64,000 bases of DNA from Qipengyuania polymorpha (GCF_019711435.1 NZ_JAIGNK010000004.1:164620-228619), one strand, 5' to 3'; shown: positions 34,043 through 43,539, numbered from the stretch's first letter. The notes: generated by a model not told the origin, from the letters alone. A program made the numbers and translations.

Positions 34043-35769
34043 GCGATATGTCGCTCGTCGAGATCCCGCAAAAGCGGATTGCCGACTGGCTCGCCGAGCC
34101 GATCAAGCGCAACTGGCGCACCTATGGCAAGGTCGCGCTGGCCGCGACCCTCATCAACATCTTCGGGCTTGCGAGCGCGCTATTCACGATGACGGTTTAC
34201 GACCGCGTGGTGCCCAACGCCGCCTATGGCTCGCTGCTGGCGCTTTCCATCGGGCTCGGCATCATCCTCTTGTTCGACTTCATCCTCAAGCTCCTGCGCG
34301 CCTATTTCGTCGACTTCGCCGGGACTAAAATCGACGAGGAAGTGGGCGAGGAAGTCTTCGGCCGCCTGACCGCCATGCGGCTCGAACTGCGCAAGGGCTC
34401 GACCGGCGCGCTGACGGGCATCATGCGCGAGCTTGAATCGATCCGCGATTTCTTCGCCTCGGCCACGCTGGTCGCGATCGTCGACTTGCCGTTCATCATC
34501 ATCACCCTGCTGGTCGTGTGGGCCATCGGCGGATGGGTGGTCGCGGTGCCTGCAGCCATGGTGCCGCTTGTCATCATCGTCGGGCTCGCCTCGCAGCCTG
34601 CGCTCCAGCGCATTGCCGCCAAGACCATGGGGCAGGGCCTGCTCAAGCAATCGGTCCTCATCGAGACCGTCGGCAGCATCGAGCATGTGAAGGTGTCGGG
34701 CGCGGACGGCATGCTCAAGCGCCGCTGGCGCGAGGCGGTCCGCGAACACGCCCATAGCAATATGCGCCAGCGCCTCATTTCCTCGGTCGGCACCACCTTC
34801 GCCACGACTGCCGGGATGATAAGCTATGCCGGCGTGGTCATCATCGGCGTTTTCCAGGTGGCCGATAACGAGCTGACGCTGGGCGGCCTCATCGCCTGCT
34901 CCATCCTTGCCGGCCGCGCAATTGCACCGCTGGCACAGATTTCGCAGCTGGTCGGGCGCATTACCGCGACCCGCACCGCCTATCGCCATGTCCGCCAGCT
35001 GATGGACCAGCCCAAGGAGGGGCCCGAGACCGAGCCGCTCGAAATGGGCACGACCGATGGCGCGATCGAACTGCGCGGCGTGACCTTCACCTATCCCGGC
35101 GGCAGCGCGCCCGCGCTCGACAATGTGAACCTGAAAATCGAGCCGGGACAGCATGTCGCGCTGCTCGGCCGCGTGGGCTCGGGCAAGTCGACCATCGCGC
35201 GCCTGATGCTGGGCCTTTATCCGCCGCAGGAAGGCATGGTCCTCGTTGACGGCGTCGACCTTGCCCAGTTCGACCCTTATTCGCTGCGCGCGCAAATCGG
35301 CTCGGTGCTGCAGGAGCCGGCGCTTTTTTCCGGCTCCATCCGCGAGAATATCGTGCTCGAGCGTCCTTTCATCGACGACGAGGAAATGCTGCGCTCGAGC
35401 CGCGTTTCGGGCACCGACCTCTTCGTCTCGCGCATTTCCAACGGCTACGACCTCAAGCTGGTCGACCGCGGTGACGGCCTCTCGGGCGGCCAGCGCCAGT
35501 CGATTGCCGTTGCCCGCGCGCTGGCCGGCAAGCCGCCCATCGTGGTGATGGACGAGCCGACCAGCGCGATGGACGCGCAGACCGAGGCTGACCTCATCGG
35601 TCGCCTCGATGAGGAACTGAAAGGCCGCACGCTGGTCGTCGTCACCCACCGCCAGCCTCTCCTGAAGCTGGTCGACCGCATCATCATCATGGACCGCGGC
35701 AAGGTCGTGGCCGACGGACCGCGCGACGAAGTGCTCAAGAAGCTCGCGCAAGGGGGCAAGCAGGCATGA
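34039..35769 (+). CDS. Type I secretion ABC exporter (PrtD/HlyB-type)
   Basis: A 576-residue half-transporter. About five to six membrane helices lie between residues ~35 and 310. The ATPase domain has Walker A GRVGSGKST (Lys383), the signature LSGGQRQS and Walker B IVVMDEPTSAMD. Only ~30 residues precede the membrane part, so there is no full C39-like domain; this fits PrtD-type exporters of proteases. It drives transfer of unfolded RTX substrates through the HlyD-TolC channel. GTG 34039 is the start, in a GTGA overlap with the TolC gene; its end overlaps HlyD by ATGA. Confidence 0.93.
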   Translation: MSDMSLVEIPQKRIADWLAEPIKRNWRTYGKVALAATLINIFGLASALFTMTVYDRVVPNAAYGSLLALSIGLGIILLFDFILKLLRAYFVDFAGTKIDEEVGEEVFGRLTAMRLELRKGSTGALTGIMRELESIRDFFASATLVAIVDLPFIIITLLVVWAIGGWVVAVPAAMVPLVIIVGLASQPALQRIAAKTMGQGLLKQSVLIETVGSIEHVKVSGADGMLKRRWREAVREHAHSNMRQRLISSVGTTFATTAGMISYAGVVIIGVFQVADNELTLGGLIACSILAGRAIAPLAQISQLVGRITATRTAYRHVRQLMDQPKEGPETEPLEMGTTDGAIELRGVTFTYPGGSAPALDNVNLKIEPGQHVALLGRVGSGKSTIARLMLGLYPPQEGMVLVDGVDLAQFDPYSLRAQIGSVLQEPALFSGSIRENIVLERPFIDDEEMLRSSRVSGTDLFVSRISNGYDLKLVDRGDGLSGGQRQSIAVARALAGKPPIVVMDEPTSAMDAQTEADLIGRLDEELKGRTLVVVTHRQPLLKLVDRIIIMDRGKVVADGPRDEVLKKLAQGGKQA

Positions 35770-37121
35770 ACACGCTTCCCGCAGAACAATCCGAAGAGCC
35801 CATCGTCATCCATGACGAGGAGCACGAACGGCATATCGAAGACCTCGTCGACGATATCGAGCCCGGCAAGGCGTCGAAGCTGCTCTTCTGGGGCATCCTC
35901 CTCTTCTTCGTCATCTTCCTGATCTGGGCCGCCTTCGCCGAAATCGACCGCACCGTGCGCGGCATGGGCCGCGTGATTTCAAGCAGCGAGTTACAGGTCG
36001 TCTCCAGCCTCGAGGGCGGTATCCTCGAGGACATCCTCGTACGTCCCGGCGAAGACGTGACCGCAGGCCAGCCGCTGCTGCTGCTGGACCCCACCGAAAG
36101 TGGCGCCAACCTCGGCAGCACCAAGGCGACTGCCGATGCGCTCGACATGAAGGTGGCGCGCCTCACCGCCGAAGTGACCGGCCGCGCGCCCAGCTATCCG
36201 GCCCCGGCCGACGAAGAGGCCGCGCGCCAGCTCGAAATCGAGAAGGCGCTTTATGCTTCGCGCCAGGCAAACCTTCGCAGTGCGCTTGCAGCAGGCTCGG
36301 CCCAGCTCCAGCGTTCGCGCCAGCAGGTGGCGGAAGCCAATGCCGCCATTGCCTCGCGGCAGAGCGCGCTCACCCGCGCCGAGACCGAGCTTTCCGCCCT
36401 CCGCCCGCTGGTCGAGAACGGCATCGAACCGCGTCTCACCCTGACCCGCGCCGAAGCCGAGGCATCGAGCGCCCGCAGCGACCTCGAAGGCGCACGCGCC
36501 ACGCTCGGCCGCGCACAGGCGCAGGTCGCCGAAGCTAGCGCCAACCTCGCCCGCATCAGGCAGGACTGGCGCGAACAGGCGGCGAGCGAGCTTGCCGTGA
36601 CGCAGGCCGAATTCGAAGCCCGTTCGAGCACGCTCCCCGCACTGCAGGAACGCTTCCAGCGCACCACGCTGCGCGCGCCCATCAAGGGCAAGGTCAGCCG
36701 CGTTCTCGTGACGACGCGCGGCAGTGCGGTCAGCCCGGGCGAAGCGCTGGTCGAACTGGTGGCGCAGGAGGAAAGCCTGCTGGTCGAAGCGCGCGTATCG
36801 CCGCAGGACATCGGCAATGTCCGCATCGGACAGAAAGCCAATGTCGGCATCACAGCCTATGACCAGTCGGTCTATGGCAAGCTCGACGGCGTGGTTTCGA
36901 CCATCTCGGCAGACTCCATCCAGGACCCGCAATCGGGCGAGATCTACTATCTCGTGCGCGTCACCACACAGGACAACGCGCTCGAAGGGCCCGGCGGGCA
37001 GGAGCTTGCCATCGGCCCGGGCATGATTGCCGACGTCAGCCTGCTGGGCGACAAGCGCACCGTGCTGCAATACATCCTCACGCCCATCACGCGCCTGTCG
37101 GAAACGGCCTTCCGCGAGTAG
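35766..37121 (+). CDS. HlyD-family membrane fusion protein (type I secretion)
   Basis: A 451-residue periplasmic adaptor. One membrane helix at about 40-60 (LLFWGILLFFVIFLIWAAFA) follows a short acidic cytoplasmic N-terminus. The body has a biotinyl-lipoyl half (EGGILEDILVRPGEDVTAGQ), a long coiled coil of ~150 residues full of Ala, Arg and Glu, and the second lipoyl half RTTLRAPIKGKVSRV with a beta-barrel. It links the ABC exporter to TolC. Last gene of the exporter operon; the secreted protease gene follows after 121 bp and may be co-transcribed. Confidence 0.93.
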   Translation: MNTLPAEQSEEPIVIHDEEHERHIEDLVDDIEPGKASKLLFWGILLFFVIFLIWAAFAEIDRTVRGMGRVISSSELQVVSSLEGGILEDILVRPGEDVTAGQPLLLLDPTESGANLGSTKATADALDMKVARLTAEVTGRAPSYPAPADEEAARQLEIEKALYASRQANLRSALAAGSAQLQRSRQQVAEANAAIASRQSALTRAETELSALRPLVENGIEPRLTLTRAEAEASSARSDLEGARATLGRAQAQVAEASANLARIRQDWREQAASELAVTQAEFEARSSTLPALQERFQRTTLRAPIKGKVSRVLVTTRGSAVSPGEALVELVAQEESLLVEARVSPQDIGNVRIGQKANVGITAYDQSVYGKLDGVVSTISADSIQDPQSGEIYYLVRVTTQDNALEGPGGQELAIGPGMIADVSLLGDKRTVLQYILTPITRLSETAFRE

Positions 37122-37146
37122 TAGGGACTGGTCCGGAACGGATTAA

Positions 37147-37164
37147 TCACGCCGAAAGGCGTGA
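37147..37164 (+). terminator. Hairpin between hlyD-like and protease genes
   Basis: TCACGCC-GAAA-GGCGTGA forms a seven-pair stem with a stable GAAA tetraloop, 26 bases after the HlyD stop codon. No T-run follows directly, so it may act as an mRNA stabiliser or partial terminator that sets different levels for exporter and substrate. Confidence 0.45.
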
Positions 37165-37242
37165 TATGCGATAGGTTTTCTGGCAAGGTGACTTTGCCGG
37201 GGGCAGCGCCTTGCGCTCCGACAGATTGGGAAGGGTCAGTGG

Positions 37243-39663
37243 ATGTTTGAAGTCGAACCATGCTGCGCGTGCTCGGTATGCAAGTCCGACAGCCGCACAC
37301 TCATGGGCGGGGAGACCATCGTCACGCCCGTGCTCGACGCCAAGGACCACTACGCATCCGGCTCGGTGGTCTACGCCAATGGCGAGGACATCCCGGGCAA
37401 CGCATCGACCACCGCCACCATTTCCGTCGGCGAAAGCGTCACCGACGAATTGGAAGCCGTTGGTGATACCGACTGGTTCCGCATCGAGCTCGAGGCGGGA
37501 CAAACCATCTCCATCTCGCTGTCCGGCACCGGCAGCAACCCGGTTCCCGACACCTATCTTGCCATTTACAACTCCAGCGGTTTCGAGCTGGCGCGCAACG
37601 ACGATGGCGGCGACGGTCTCAACTCGCTGATGCGCTTCACCGCTTCGACCACCGGCACCTATTATATCGAGGCCGATTCCTACAACAGCCTCGAAACGGG
37701 CGAATACACGCTGACCGTGAGCGAGGCCGCACCGCTCGAACTCTTCACCATCGACCAGATATCGGACCAGCTGACCGAAGGCTATTGGGGCGGCAGCCAG
37801 CGCTCCTTCGAAGTCGGTGTCGATGGCATCATCACGGTCGACATCACCACTCTCAACGCTACCGAACAAAGCCTCGCGCGCGAAGCACTGCTGCTGTGGG
37901 GCGACGTCATCGGCATCACCTTCCAGGAGGTGGGCAGCAATGCCGAGATTACCTTCACCAACAATCTCGAAGGTGCCTATTCGCTGTCATCGCGGTCCGG
38001 CACCCGCATCATCAGTTCGGACGTCAACATCAATTCCAGCTGGATCCCGGCGAACTCGGATTTCAACAGCTACGCTTTCCAGACCTACCTGCACGAAATC
38101 GGCCACGCACTGGGCCTAGGCCATGCGGGCAATTACAATGGCGATGCGAGCTACGCCAACGAGGCGCTCTATCTCAACGACGGCTGGCCCTACACCGTCA
38201 TGAGCTATTTCGACGTCAACGATAACACCTACCTGAGCCAGGAAGGCTTCTCCTTCGCCTATGTCGGTTCGCCGATGATGGCCGATGTGGCGGCGATGAT
38301 CGACCTTTACGGTGCCTCGACCACGACGCGCCTTGGCTCGACGGTCTATGGCTTCAACTCGACCTCCGACCGCGCCATCCACGATGCGAACCAGTACCCC
38401 ACGGTCGCTTATACGATCGTCGACAGCGGCGGCGCTTTCGACGAGCTGGACTACAGCGGTTTCTCGCAAGACCAGCTTATCGACCTGAGGGAAGAATCCT
38501 TCTCCAACATCGGCGGCCTGGTCGGCAATGTGTCGATCGCGCGCGGCACGGTCATCGAATGGGCCCGCGCGGGCTCGGGCGCCGACACGGTTTACGGCAA
38601 TGCGGCCGACAATCTGCTGCAGGGCAATGGCGGAGACGACTATCTCAGCGGCTTCGACGGGAACGACCAGATTTCCGGCAATGCGGGCAATGACATCATC
38701 TATGGCGGCGTCGGCGAGGACAAGCTTTACGGCAACGACAACAATGATGAAATCCGCGGCGGTCTCAACAATGACGAGATGCACGGCGGCAATGGTGACG
38801 ATACGCTTTACGGCTCGAACGGCTACGACAGCATCTATGGCGGGCTGGGTAACGACACGGCCGCGGGCGGAAATGGCAATGACACCCTTTTCGGCGAGGA
38901 CGGAAACGACTGGCTGAACGGCAATCTCGGCAAGGACTTCATCCGCGGCGGTGCGGGTAACGACAATATCCTCGGCGGCGAAGGCGGAGACCGGCTGTTC
39001 GGCGACGATGGCGACGATACCATGGATGGCGAGGACGGCACCGACGAGATGTTCGGTGGCCTTGGCCAGGACACCATGCAGGGCGGCCTCGGCAACGATG
39101 TCATCGAAGGGGAGGGCGGCAACGACTTCCTCTATGGCGAGGGCGGCGATGATGTCATGCTCGGCGGAGCGGGCTGGGACAAGCTGTTCGGCAGCGAAGG
39201 GGCAGACGAATTGTCGGGCGGCAATGGCGGCGATTTGCTCTCGGGCGGTTTCGGTGTCGATATCCTCACCGGCGGAAGCGGTCCCGATACCTTCGAAATG
39301 GAAATGTTCGGCGATGCCAACATGAACATCATAACCGATTTCGACACCGCCGAGGACAGCATCTCGCTGAGGCGGAATGTCGGTTTCGGAGAACTCGCAT
39401 GGGGCCAGTTGTCCGAAAGCGCCTTTGCCTATGGCACCCAGGCCAGCGATGCCAATGACCGCATCATCTACCAGTGGTCGACCGGCAAGCTGTTCTATGA
39501 CCCCGACGGTGTCGGCGGCGAGCAGGCCTATCTGTTCGCGCAGGTCACCGCGCAGACGGCGCTGAAGGCCTCGCACTTCACCGCATTGGGGGCATCCGCA
39601 CCGCCGCCCCCACTGGGTGGCACCGACGATGCTATCCTCGGTGCCGATACACCCGTGCTCTGA
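37243..39663 (+). CDS. Serralysin-type RTX metalloprotease
   Basis: An 806-residue secreted protease. Residues ~60-165 look like a pre-peptidase (PPC) domain (DTDWFRIELEAGQTISIS), unusual in front of a serralysin. The M10B catalytic domain has the zinc site HEIGHALGLGH (His284, Glu285, His288, His294) and the Met-turn YTVMSYF with Met320. From ~450 to 680 there are about 20 RTX nonapeptides (GGxGxDxLx) that bind calcium. The C-terminus is an RTX secretion module. There is no Sec signal; export is by the upstream type I system. ATG 37243 is taken as start; a later ATG at 37303 would drop a Cys-rich leader (CCACSVCK). Confidence 0.93.
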   Translation: MFEVEPCCACSVCKSDSRTLMGGETIVTPVLDAKDHYASGSVVYANGEDIPGNASTTATISVGESVTDELEAVGDTDWFRIELEAGQTISISLSGTGSNPVPDTYLAIYNSSGFELARNDDGGDGLNSLMRFTASTTGTYYIEADSYNSLETGEYTLTVSEAAPLELFTIDQISDQLTEGYWGGSQRSFEVGVDGIITVDITTLNATEQSLAREALLLWGDVIGITFQEVGSNAEITFTNNLEGAYSLSSRSGTRIISSDVNINSSWIPANSDFNSYAFQTYLHEIGHALGLGHAGNYNGDASYANEALYLNDGWPYTVMSYFDVNDNTYLSQEGFSFAYVGSPMMADVAAMIDLYGASTTTRLGSTVYGFNSTSDRAIHDANQYPTVAYTIVDSGGAFDELDYSGFSQDQLIDLREESFSNIGGLVGNVSIARGTVIEWARAGSGADTVYGNAADNLLQGNGGDDYLSGFDGNDQISGNAGNDIIYGGVGEDKLYGNDNNDEIRGGLNNDEMHGGNGDDTLYGSNGYDSIYGGLGNDTAAGGNGNDTLFGEDGNDWLNGNLGKDFIRGGAGNDNILGGEGGDRLFGDDGDDTMDGEDGTDEMFGGLGQDTMQGGLGNDVIEGEGGNDFLYGEGGDDVMLGGAGWDKLFGSEGADELSGGNGGDLLSGGFGVDILTGGSGPDTFEMEMFGDANMNIITDFDTAEDSISLRRNVGFGELAWGQLSESAFAYGTQASDANDRIIYQWSTGKLFYDPDGVGGEQAYLFAQVTAQTALKASHFTALGASAPPPPLGGTDDAILGADTPVL

Positions 39664-39681
39664 CGTGGCACCGGGACGGCT

Positions 39682-40044
39682 ATGCGCGACCTCCTTGCTT
39701 CCATGCTGTTGTTCTCGACAGGGTGCATGGCGCCGGGGGAAGATGTGCCCATGAGCGAAGAGCAGATCTCCTGCACATTCGTAAGCGGTGATGCGGCAGG
39801 TGACGAAGGCATCGACGCATGTGCTGTATTCAAGGCAGAAGTGGCTGCGCTCGAGCGCGACGACATCGCGGCCCTGTCCCTGACGCAGGTGTCGCCCTAC
39901 TCGGCGCGCGCGGTCGCGCTGGGTAAGGACGGGGAGGAGATGCTGGTCCTCGATTTCGACGTGATGGATGCGCCACTGGACGAGGCAAAATGGGCCGGGT
40001 TCGCGCGCAGCTTCGTGCGGCAGCTCGAGGCCGATCGCCCGTAA
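39682..40044 (+). CDS. Small hypothetical lipoprotein-like protein
   Basis: A 120-residue protein with a short hydrophobic N-terminus and a lipobox-like LLFSTGC (Cys15), followed by MAPGED. The body has no recognised domain. It starts 18 bases after the protease stop codon, in the same direction. In classical protease loci a small inhibitor gene sits beside the serralysin gene; size and position would suit an inhibitor, but there is no sequence evidence for that family here. Confidence 0.6.
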   Translation: MRDLLASMLLFSTGCMAPGEDVPMSEEQISCTFVSGDAAGDEGIDACAVFKAEVAALERDDIAALSLTQVSPYSARAVALGKDGEEMLVLDFDVMDAPLDEAKWAGFARSFVRQLEADRP

Positions 40045-40058
40045 CCGGAAGAAGGTCG

Positions 40059-40150
40059 TGGCGGAGACGGAGGGATTCGAACCCTCGATACCCGTTACCA
40101 GGTATGGCTCCTTAGCAGGGAGCTGGTTTCAGCCACTCACCCACGTCTCC
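40059..40150 (-). tRNA. tRNA-Ser (anticodon GCT)
   Basis: On the minus strand the gene begins GGAGACGTGGGTGAGTGG. It has the anticodon arm AGCTCCCT-GCT-AAGGAGC, a long variable arm and the T arm GGGTTCGAATCCC, and ends CGTCTCC with discriminator G (40062) and encoded CCA (40059-40061). Anticodon GCT reads AGC/AGU serine codons. Its 3' end differs from tRNA-Ser(CGA) by GAGACGG in place of GAGAGGG, so it is not an exact att site for the island. Confidence 0.97.
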
Positions 40151-40379
40151 GCATCGCAAGGCCTCTCGGCTGCGAGGGGCGCGCTATAGCCAGCACTCCC
40201 GCCCCCTTCAAGGAAGAAATCGGGCGATTGTGAAATAGGCTGTTTGCCGCATGCGGGACTCGTTTCAGCCCGCAATCGATTCGGTTCATCGCGCTTTCAT
40301 TGCAGAGGTGCTCAATTGGGATTCTGGTTGCGGTGCAGCGCTTTGGCTGGGCGCCGCGACGCCGGACAAAGGGATCACG

Positions 40380-41165
40380 ATGAACACCGTCACAAAACTC
40401 GCCGCTGGCCTTGTCGCCGCTTTCTCCATCGCCGCGAGCCCGCTGGCCGCGCAGGTCGAATCGGTCGACCCCGATGCGGCGTGGGATGCGCCCATCGATG
40501 GCGACCTCGAGCCGGTGCAGGATGAACTCCCGCCGGTTTCGGACACGGAGACCGCCACGACCGCCGACACCAGCGGCGACTGGCAGACGCCGACCGTCTC
40601 GAACCCGCCCGAATGGAACGAGCAGTCCGCCGAAGCCGCAGCCTCCGACGCGGTCGAAACCGCGCAGGTCGAGGACCCCTCCACCACCTATCGTGAGGAC
40701 GATCTCATCGGCGCGGCCGAGGGCGTGTTCGGCAAGGGCGCGGAAGGCGTCGCCAAGATGATCCGCAAACTCTTGGCCGACCAGGGCGAACCCAATGGCT
40801 ATATCGTCGGCCGCGAGGCCGGCGGGGCCTTCATCGTCGGCGCGCGCTACGGCTCGGGCACGCTCTTCCACAAGGTCGAGGGCGAGATGCCCGTCTACTG
40901 GACCGGCCCCTCGGTCGGCATCGACGCGGGCGCGAACGCCGGCAGCACCTTTGTGCTGGTCTACAATCTCTACGACACCGAAGAACTCTACGAGCGCTTC
41001 CCGGCAGCCGAAGGCACAGCCTATGCCGTGGGCGGCCTCAACGCGAGCTATGTGCGCAAGGGCGACGTGGTGCTCATCCCCATCCGCGTCGGCGCGGGCC
41101 TGCGGCTCGGCGTCAACGCGGGCTACATGAAATTCTCCAAGAAGCAGAAGTGGCTGCCGTTCTAA
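40380..41165 (+). CDS. DUF1134 (EipA-like) periplasmic protein
   Basis: A 261-residue secreted protein. Signal peptide LAAGLVAAFSIAASPLAAQ is followed by a ~75-residue acidic, Thr/Glu-rich linker. The DUF1134 domain begins at DLIGAAEGVFGKGAEG and continues with NGYIVGREAGGAFIVGARYG and VYWTGPSVGIDAGANA. Family members such as Brucella EipA are small periplasmic beta-barrels needed for envelope integrity. ATG 40380 gives a clean signal peptide; the longer open frame from 40251 does not. It is monocistronic. Confidence 0.88.
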   Translation: MNTVTKLAAGLVAAFSIAASPLAAQVESVDPDAAWDAPIDGDLEPVQDELPPVSDTETATTADTSGDWQTPTVSNPPEWNEQSAEAAASDAVETAQVEDPSTTYREDDLIGAAEGVFGKGAEGVAKMIRKLLADQGEPNGYIVGREAGGAFIVGARYGSGTLFHKVEGEMPVYWTGPSVGIDAGANAGSTFVLVYNLYDTEELYERFPAAEGTAYAVGGLNASYVRKGDVVLIPIRVGAGLRLGVNAGYMKFSKKQKWLPF

Positions 41166-41252
41166 GCGAACTGCGGACAACAAGCGCCATTTGAGGGGCC
41201 GCAATCTCGATTGAGGTTGCGGCCCCAGCCATGTTTGCGCAAAGAGCGGCGC

Positions 41253-42434
41253 ATGCTCGATAACCTTAAAGCCCAGGCCCCCGACGCCCTCCTCGCCCTC
41301 ATCAAAATGCACGCTGCGGACCCGCGCGACGACAAGATCGACCTTGGCGTAGGCGTCTACCGCACCAATGACGGCGCGACGCCCGTCTTCCGCGCCATCA
41401 AGCAGGCCGAACAGCGGCTCCTCGAGGTGCAGGATTCCAAGAGCTACCTCGGGCCCGAAGGCGACAGCGGTTTCGTGAAGGCGCTGATGCCGTACATCTT
41501 CGGCGAGGGCTCGCCGCTCGCCCCGCGTATCGAGGGAATGCAGACGCCGGGCGGCACGGGCGCTGTCCGCCTTGCCGTCGCTCTGGCGCAGAAGGCCGGG
41601 GTGAAGCGCATATTCCTCGGCGTGCCGAGCTGGCCCAACCACGCGCAAATCCTCGACGACGTCGGCGTGGAGACCGTCACCTTCAACCACGCGAGCGACG
41701 ACGGCACGGCCGACCTCGACGCCGTGCTCGGAGCAATCCGCGATGCGACGGGCGACGGGGCGGTGCTGCTCCACGGCTGCTGCCACAACCCTACCGGCAT
41801 CGACTATACTGCCGAGCAATGGGCCGCGATTGCCGATGCTTTTGCCGAAAGCGGGGTGCTGCCCATCCTCGACATCGCCTACCAGGGGCTGGGGCAGGGC
41901 ATGGAAGAGGACGTGCAGGGCGTGCGCGCGGTTCTGGGCAAGGTGCCCGAGGCGCTGGTGGCCTATAGCTGCGACAAGAACTTCGGCCTCTACCGCGACC
42001 GAGTGGGCGCCTTCTACATGATGGCGAAGGACGGCGGCGAGCTTGCCGCCATCGCCTCCAACGCCAACGCTCTGGCCCGCGCCAACTGGTCCATGCCGCC
42101 CGACCATGGCGGCGCGGCAGTGCGCCTGCTGCTCGAAGACGAAGGCATGACGGCAGTCTGGCTCGAAGAACTCGATGAAATGCGCACCCGCATGCGCCGC
42201 GTGCGCGACCGGCTGGGCGCTGCCGACAACGAAGTCCCCGGCCTCGGGCTTGCCGCGCTGGCCGGACAAAACGGCCTCTTCGCCATGCTGCCGCTTTCGA
42301 AGGACCAGATTGCTTCGCTGCGCGAGGACCACGGCATCTACATGGCTGGCTCGGGCCGCATCAATGTGGCGGGCCTTCACGCGGGCAATACCGAGAAGTT
42401 CATCGCCGCGCTGGGCGATGTGACCAAGGGCTGA
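41253..42434 (+). CDS. Aromatic/aspartate aminotransferase (class I, PLP)
   Basis: A 393-residue class I aminotransferase of the AspC/TyrB group. Markers are IDLGVGVYRTNDGATPVF near the start, GGTGAVRLAVALA, HGCCHNPTGID, DIAYQGLGQG and the PLP lysine at Lys242 in SCDKNFGLYRDR. It swaps amino groups between aspartate or aromatic amino acids and 2-oxoglutarate in the cytoplasm. ATG 41253 fits the family start (MLDNLKAQAPDALLAL). The acetyltransferase gene follows six bases later, so they are likely co-transcribed. Confidence 0.93.
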   Translation: MLDNLKAQAPDALLALIKMHAADPRDDKIDLGVGVYRTNDGATPVFRAIKQAEQRLLEVQDSKSYLGPEGDSGFVKALMPYIFGEGSPLAPRIEGMQTPGGTGAVRLAVALAQKAGVKRIFLGVPSWPNHAQILDDVGVETVTFNHASDDGTADLDAVLGAIRDATGDGAVLLHGCCHNPTGIDYTAEQWAAIADAFAESGVLPILDIAYQGLGQGMEEDVQGVRAVLGKVPEALVAYSCDKNFGLYRDRVGAFYMMAKDGGELAAIASNANALARANWSMPPDHGGAAVRLLLEDEGMTAVWLEELDEMRTRMRRVRDRLGAADNEVPGLGLAALAGQNGLFAMLPLSKDQIASLREDHGIYMAGSGRINVAGLHAGNTEKFIAALGDVTKG

Positions 42435-42440
42435 GCCGAG

Positions 42441-42986
42441 ATGCCGCTCGACCGGCAACCGGTGCTGGAGACCGAGCGGCTGACCCTGCGCCCGCTGGCC
42501 GAGGACGACCGCGAGGCGCTTTACGAGATAGCCTCCGACCCCGCCGTGTGGGAACAGCACCCCATTCACGACCGCTGGCGGCGCGGGGTCTTCGACGCCT
42601 TCTTCGACGAAGGGCTGGCGAGCGGCGGCTCGCTCGCCGTGCTGCACAAGAGCGACAATCGCATCGTCGGCCACACGCGCTACGACAAGTATGACCCCGA
42701 AGAGGGCGGCGTGGTCGAAATCGGCTGGACCTTCCTCGCGCCCATGTGCTGGGGCAAGGGCCTCAACCCCGAGATGAAGCGCGCCATGCTCGCCCATGCT
42801 TTCGAGGGCGTGGAGACGGTGGAGTTCCGCGTGGGCGACACCAACTACCGCTCGCGCAACGCGCTGGAAGCCATCGGCGCGGTGCGCACCGACCGCTACG
42901 AACTGGAGCGCTACCAGGGCAAGCGCGTGGTCCACCTCGTCTACGAAATCACCCGCGAGGCCTTCGAGAGTGGACCGCTCGCCTGA
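42441..42986 (+). CDS. GNAT acetyltransferase (RimJ/RimL type)
   Basis: A 181-residue protein of the RimJ/RimL branch of GNAT enzymes: LETERLTLRPLAEDDREALY at the start, VVEIGWTFLAPMCWGKGLNPEMKRAML (shown by its parts WTFLAP and GKGLNPE) in the acetyl-CoA region, and VEFRVGDTNYRSRNALEAIG at motif B. Enzymes of this group acetylate N-terminal or small-molecule amines. The gene lies six bases after the aminotransferase gene. Specific substrate unknown. Confidence 0.88.
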   Translation: MPLDRQPVLETERLTLRPLAEDDREALYEIASDPAVWEQHPIHDRWRRGVFDAFFDEGLASGGSLAVLHKSDNRIVGHTRYDKYDPEEGGVVEIGWTFLAPMCWGKGLNPEMKRAMLAHAFEGVETVEFRVGDTNYRSRNALEAIGAVRTDRYELERYQGKRVVHLVYEITREAFESGPLA

Positions 42987-43239
42987 GTAGGACTGCCGCA
43001 GGGCAGCGCTACAGGATGGAACACTTGGAACACGGTCCTTGGGGAGAAATGCTCGGGAGGGTGTGTCGTTTGCTCGGTCGCTGATTTCAGGGTTTAAGCA
43101 ACTTACAACCATCCGCGATTAGTGCCGAGAATCCCTAGTGTAGGAAATGTCCGCTTTAAAGTGGCAGCATATCTCGCTTCATTCTTCAGCAGCGAGTGGC
43201 GAGGGAGGTCTTACTCCAACACGATAATGTGAGAGCACG

Positions 43240-43539
43240 ATGCCAGAATTGAGATTGCAGCCTATACTCTTTCAATCGCGCTTGGACGAAAAATCATTCT
43301 TCGAATGGGCGAAGGCTATCGACTGCGTAAGGGATGTAGCCCTCGTTGGTGAAACCACGATTCTCACGGTCGAAATTCCTACAGTTGAGGATGCGCGAGA
43401 ACTGATATCTTTGTTCTCACGATACGACTTGGACTTTCAACATTTCGGCCCACTGATGACAGATGAGACCCGCGATATGTTTCTGGACGAGGCAGCGGGG
43501 TGGGATAGAGATGAACTCAATCCCGACCTACCGATGTGA
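43240..43539 (+). CDS. Small hypothetical protein, lower GC
   Basis: A 99-residue soluble acidic protein (SRLDEKSFFEWAKAIDCVRD, VEIPTVEDARELISLFSRYD, ending WDRDELNPDLPM). I recognise no family. Codon use is clearly more AT-rich than in the genes around it (AGA, TTG, ATA, TCA appear), which hints at acquisition. The 253-bp region upstream has an AATGTCCGCTTT motif and no gene. GAGAGCACG before the ATG is only a weak ribosome-binding site. Confidence 0.55.
   Translation: MPELRLQPILFQSRLDEKSFFEWAKAIDCVRDVALVGETTILTVEIPTVEDARELISLFSRYDLDFQHFGPLMTDETRDMFLDEAAGWDRDELNPDLPM

Noticed and set aside
34180..35751. A 523-codon open frame antisense to the ABC exporter
   Set aside because: Low complexity and His/Asp-rich, no motif; the plus-strand exporter has all ATPase motifs.
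38580..39290. Short-period repeats that could suggest a CRISPR or tandem array
   Set aside because: The period is about 27 bases in frame and encodes RTX nonapeptides of the protease.
40063..40079. tRNA-Ser(GCT) 3' end as a further att copy
   Set aside because: It differs within the 17-base core (GAGACGG instead of GAGAGGG), and no integrase or element is adjacent.
40137..43112. A 991-codon open frame on the minus strand
   Set aside because: It lies antisense to the EipA-like, aminotransferase and acetyltransferase genes, shows no domain and is His/Arg/Ala-rich; a typical shadow in high-GC DNA.
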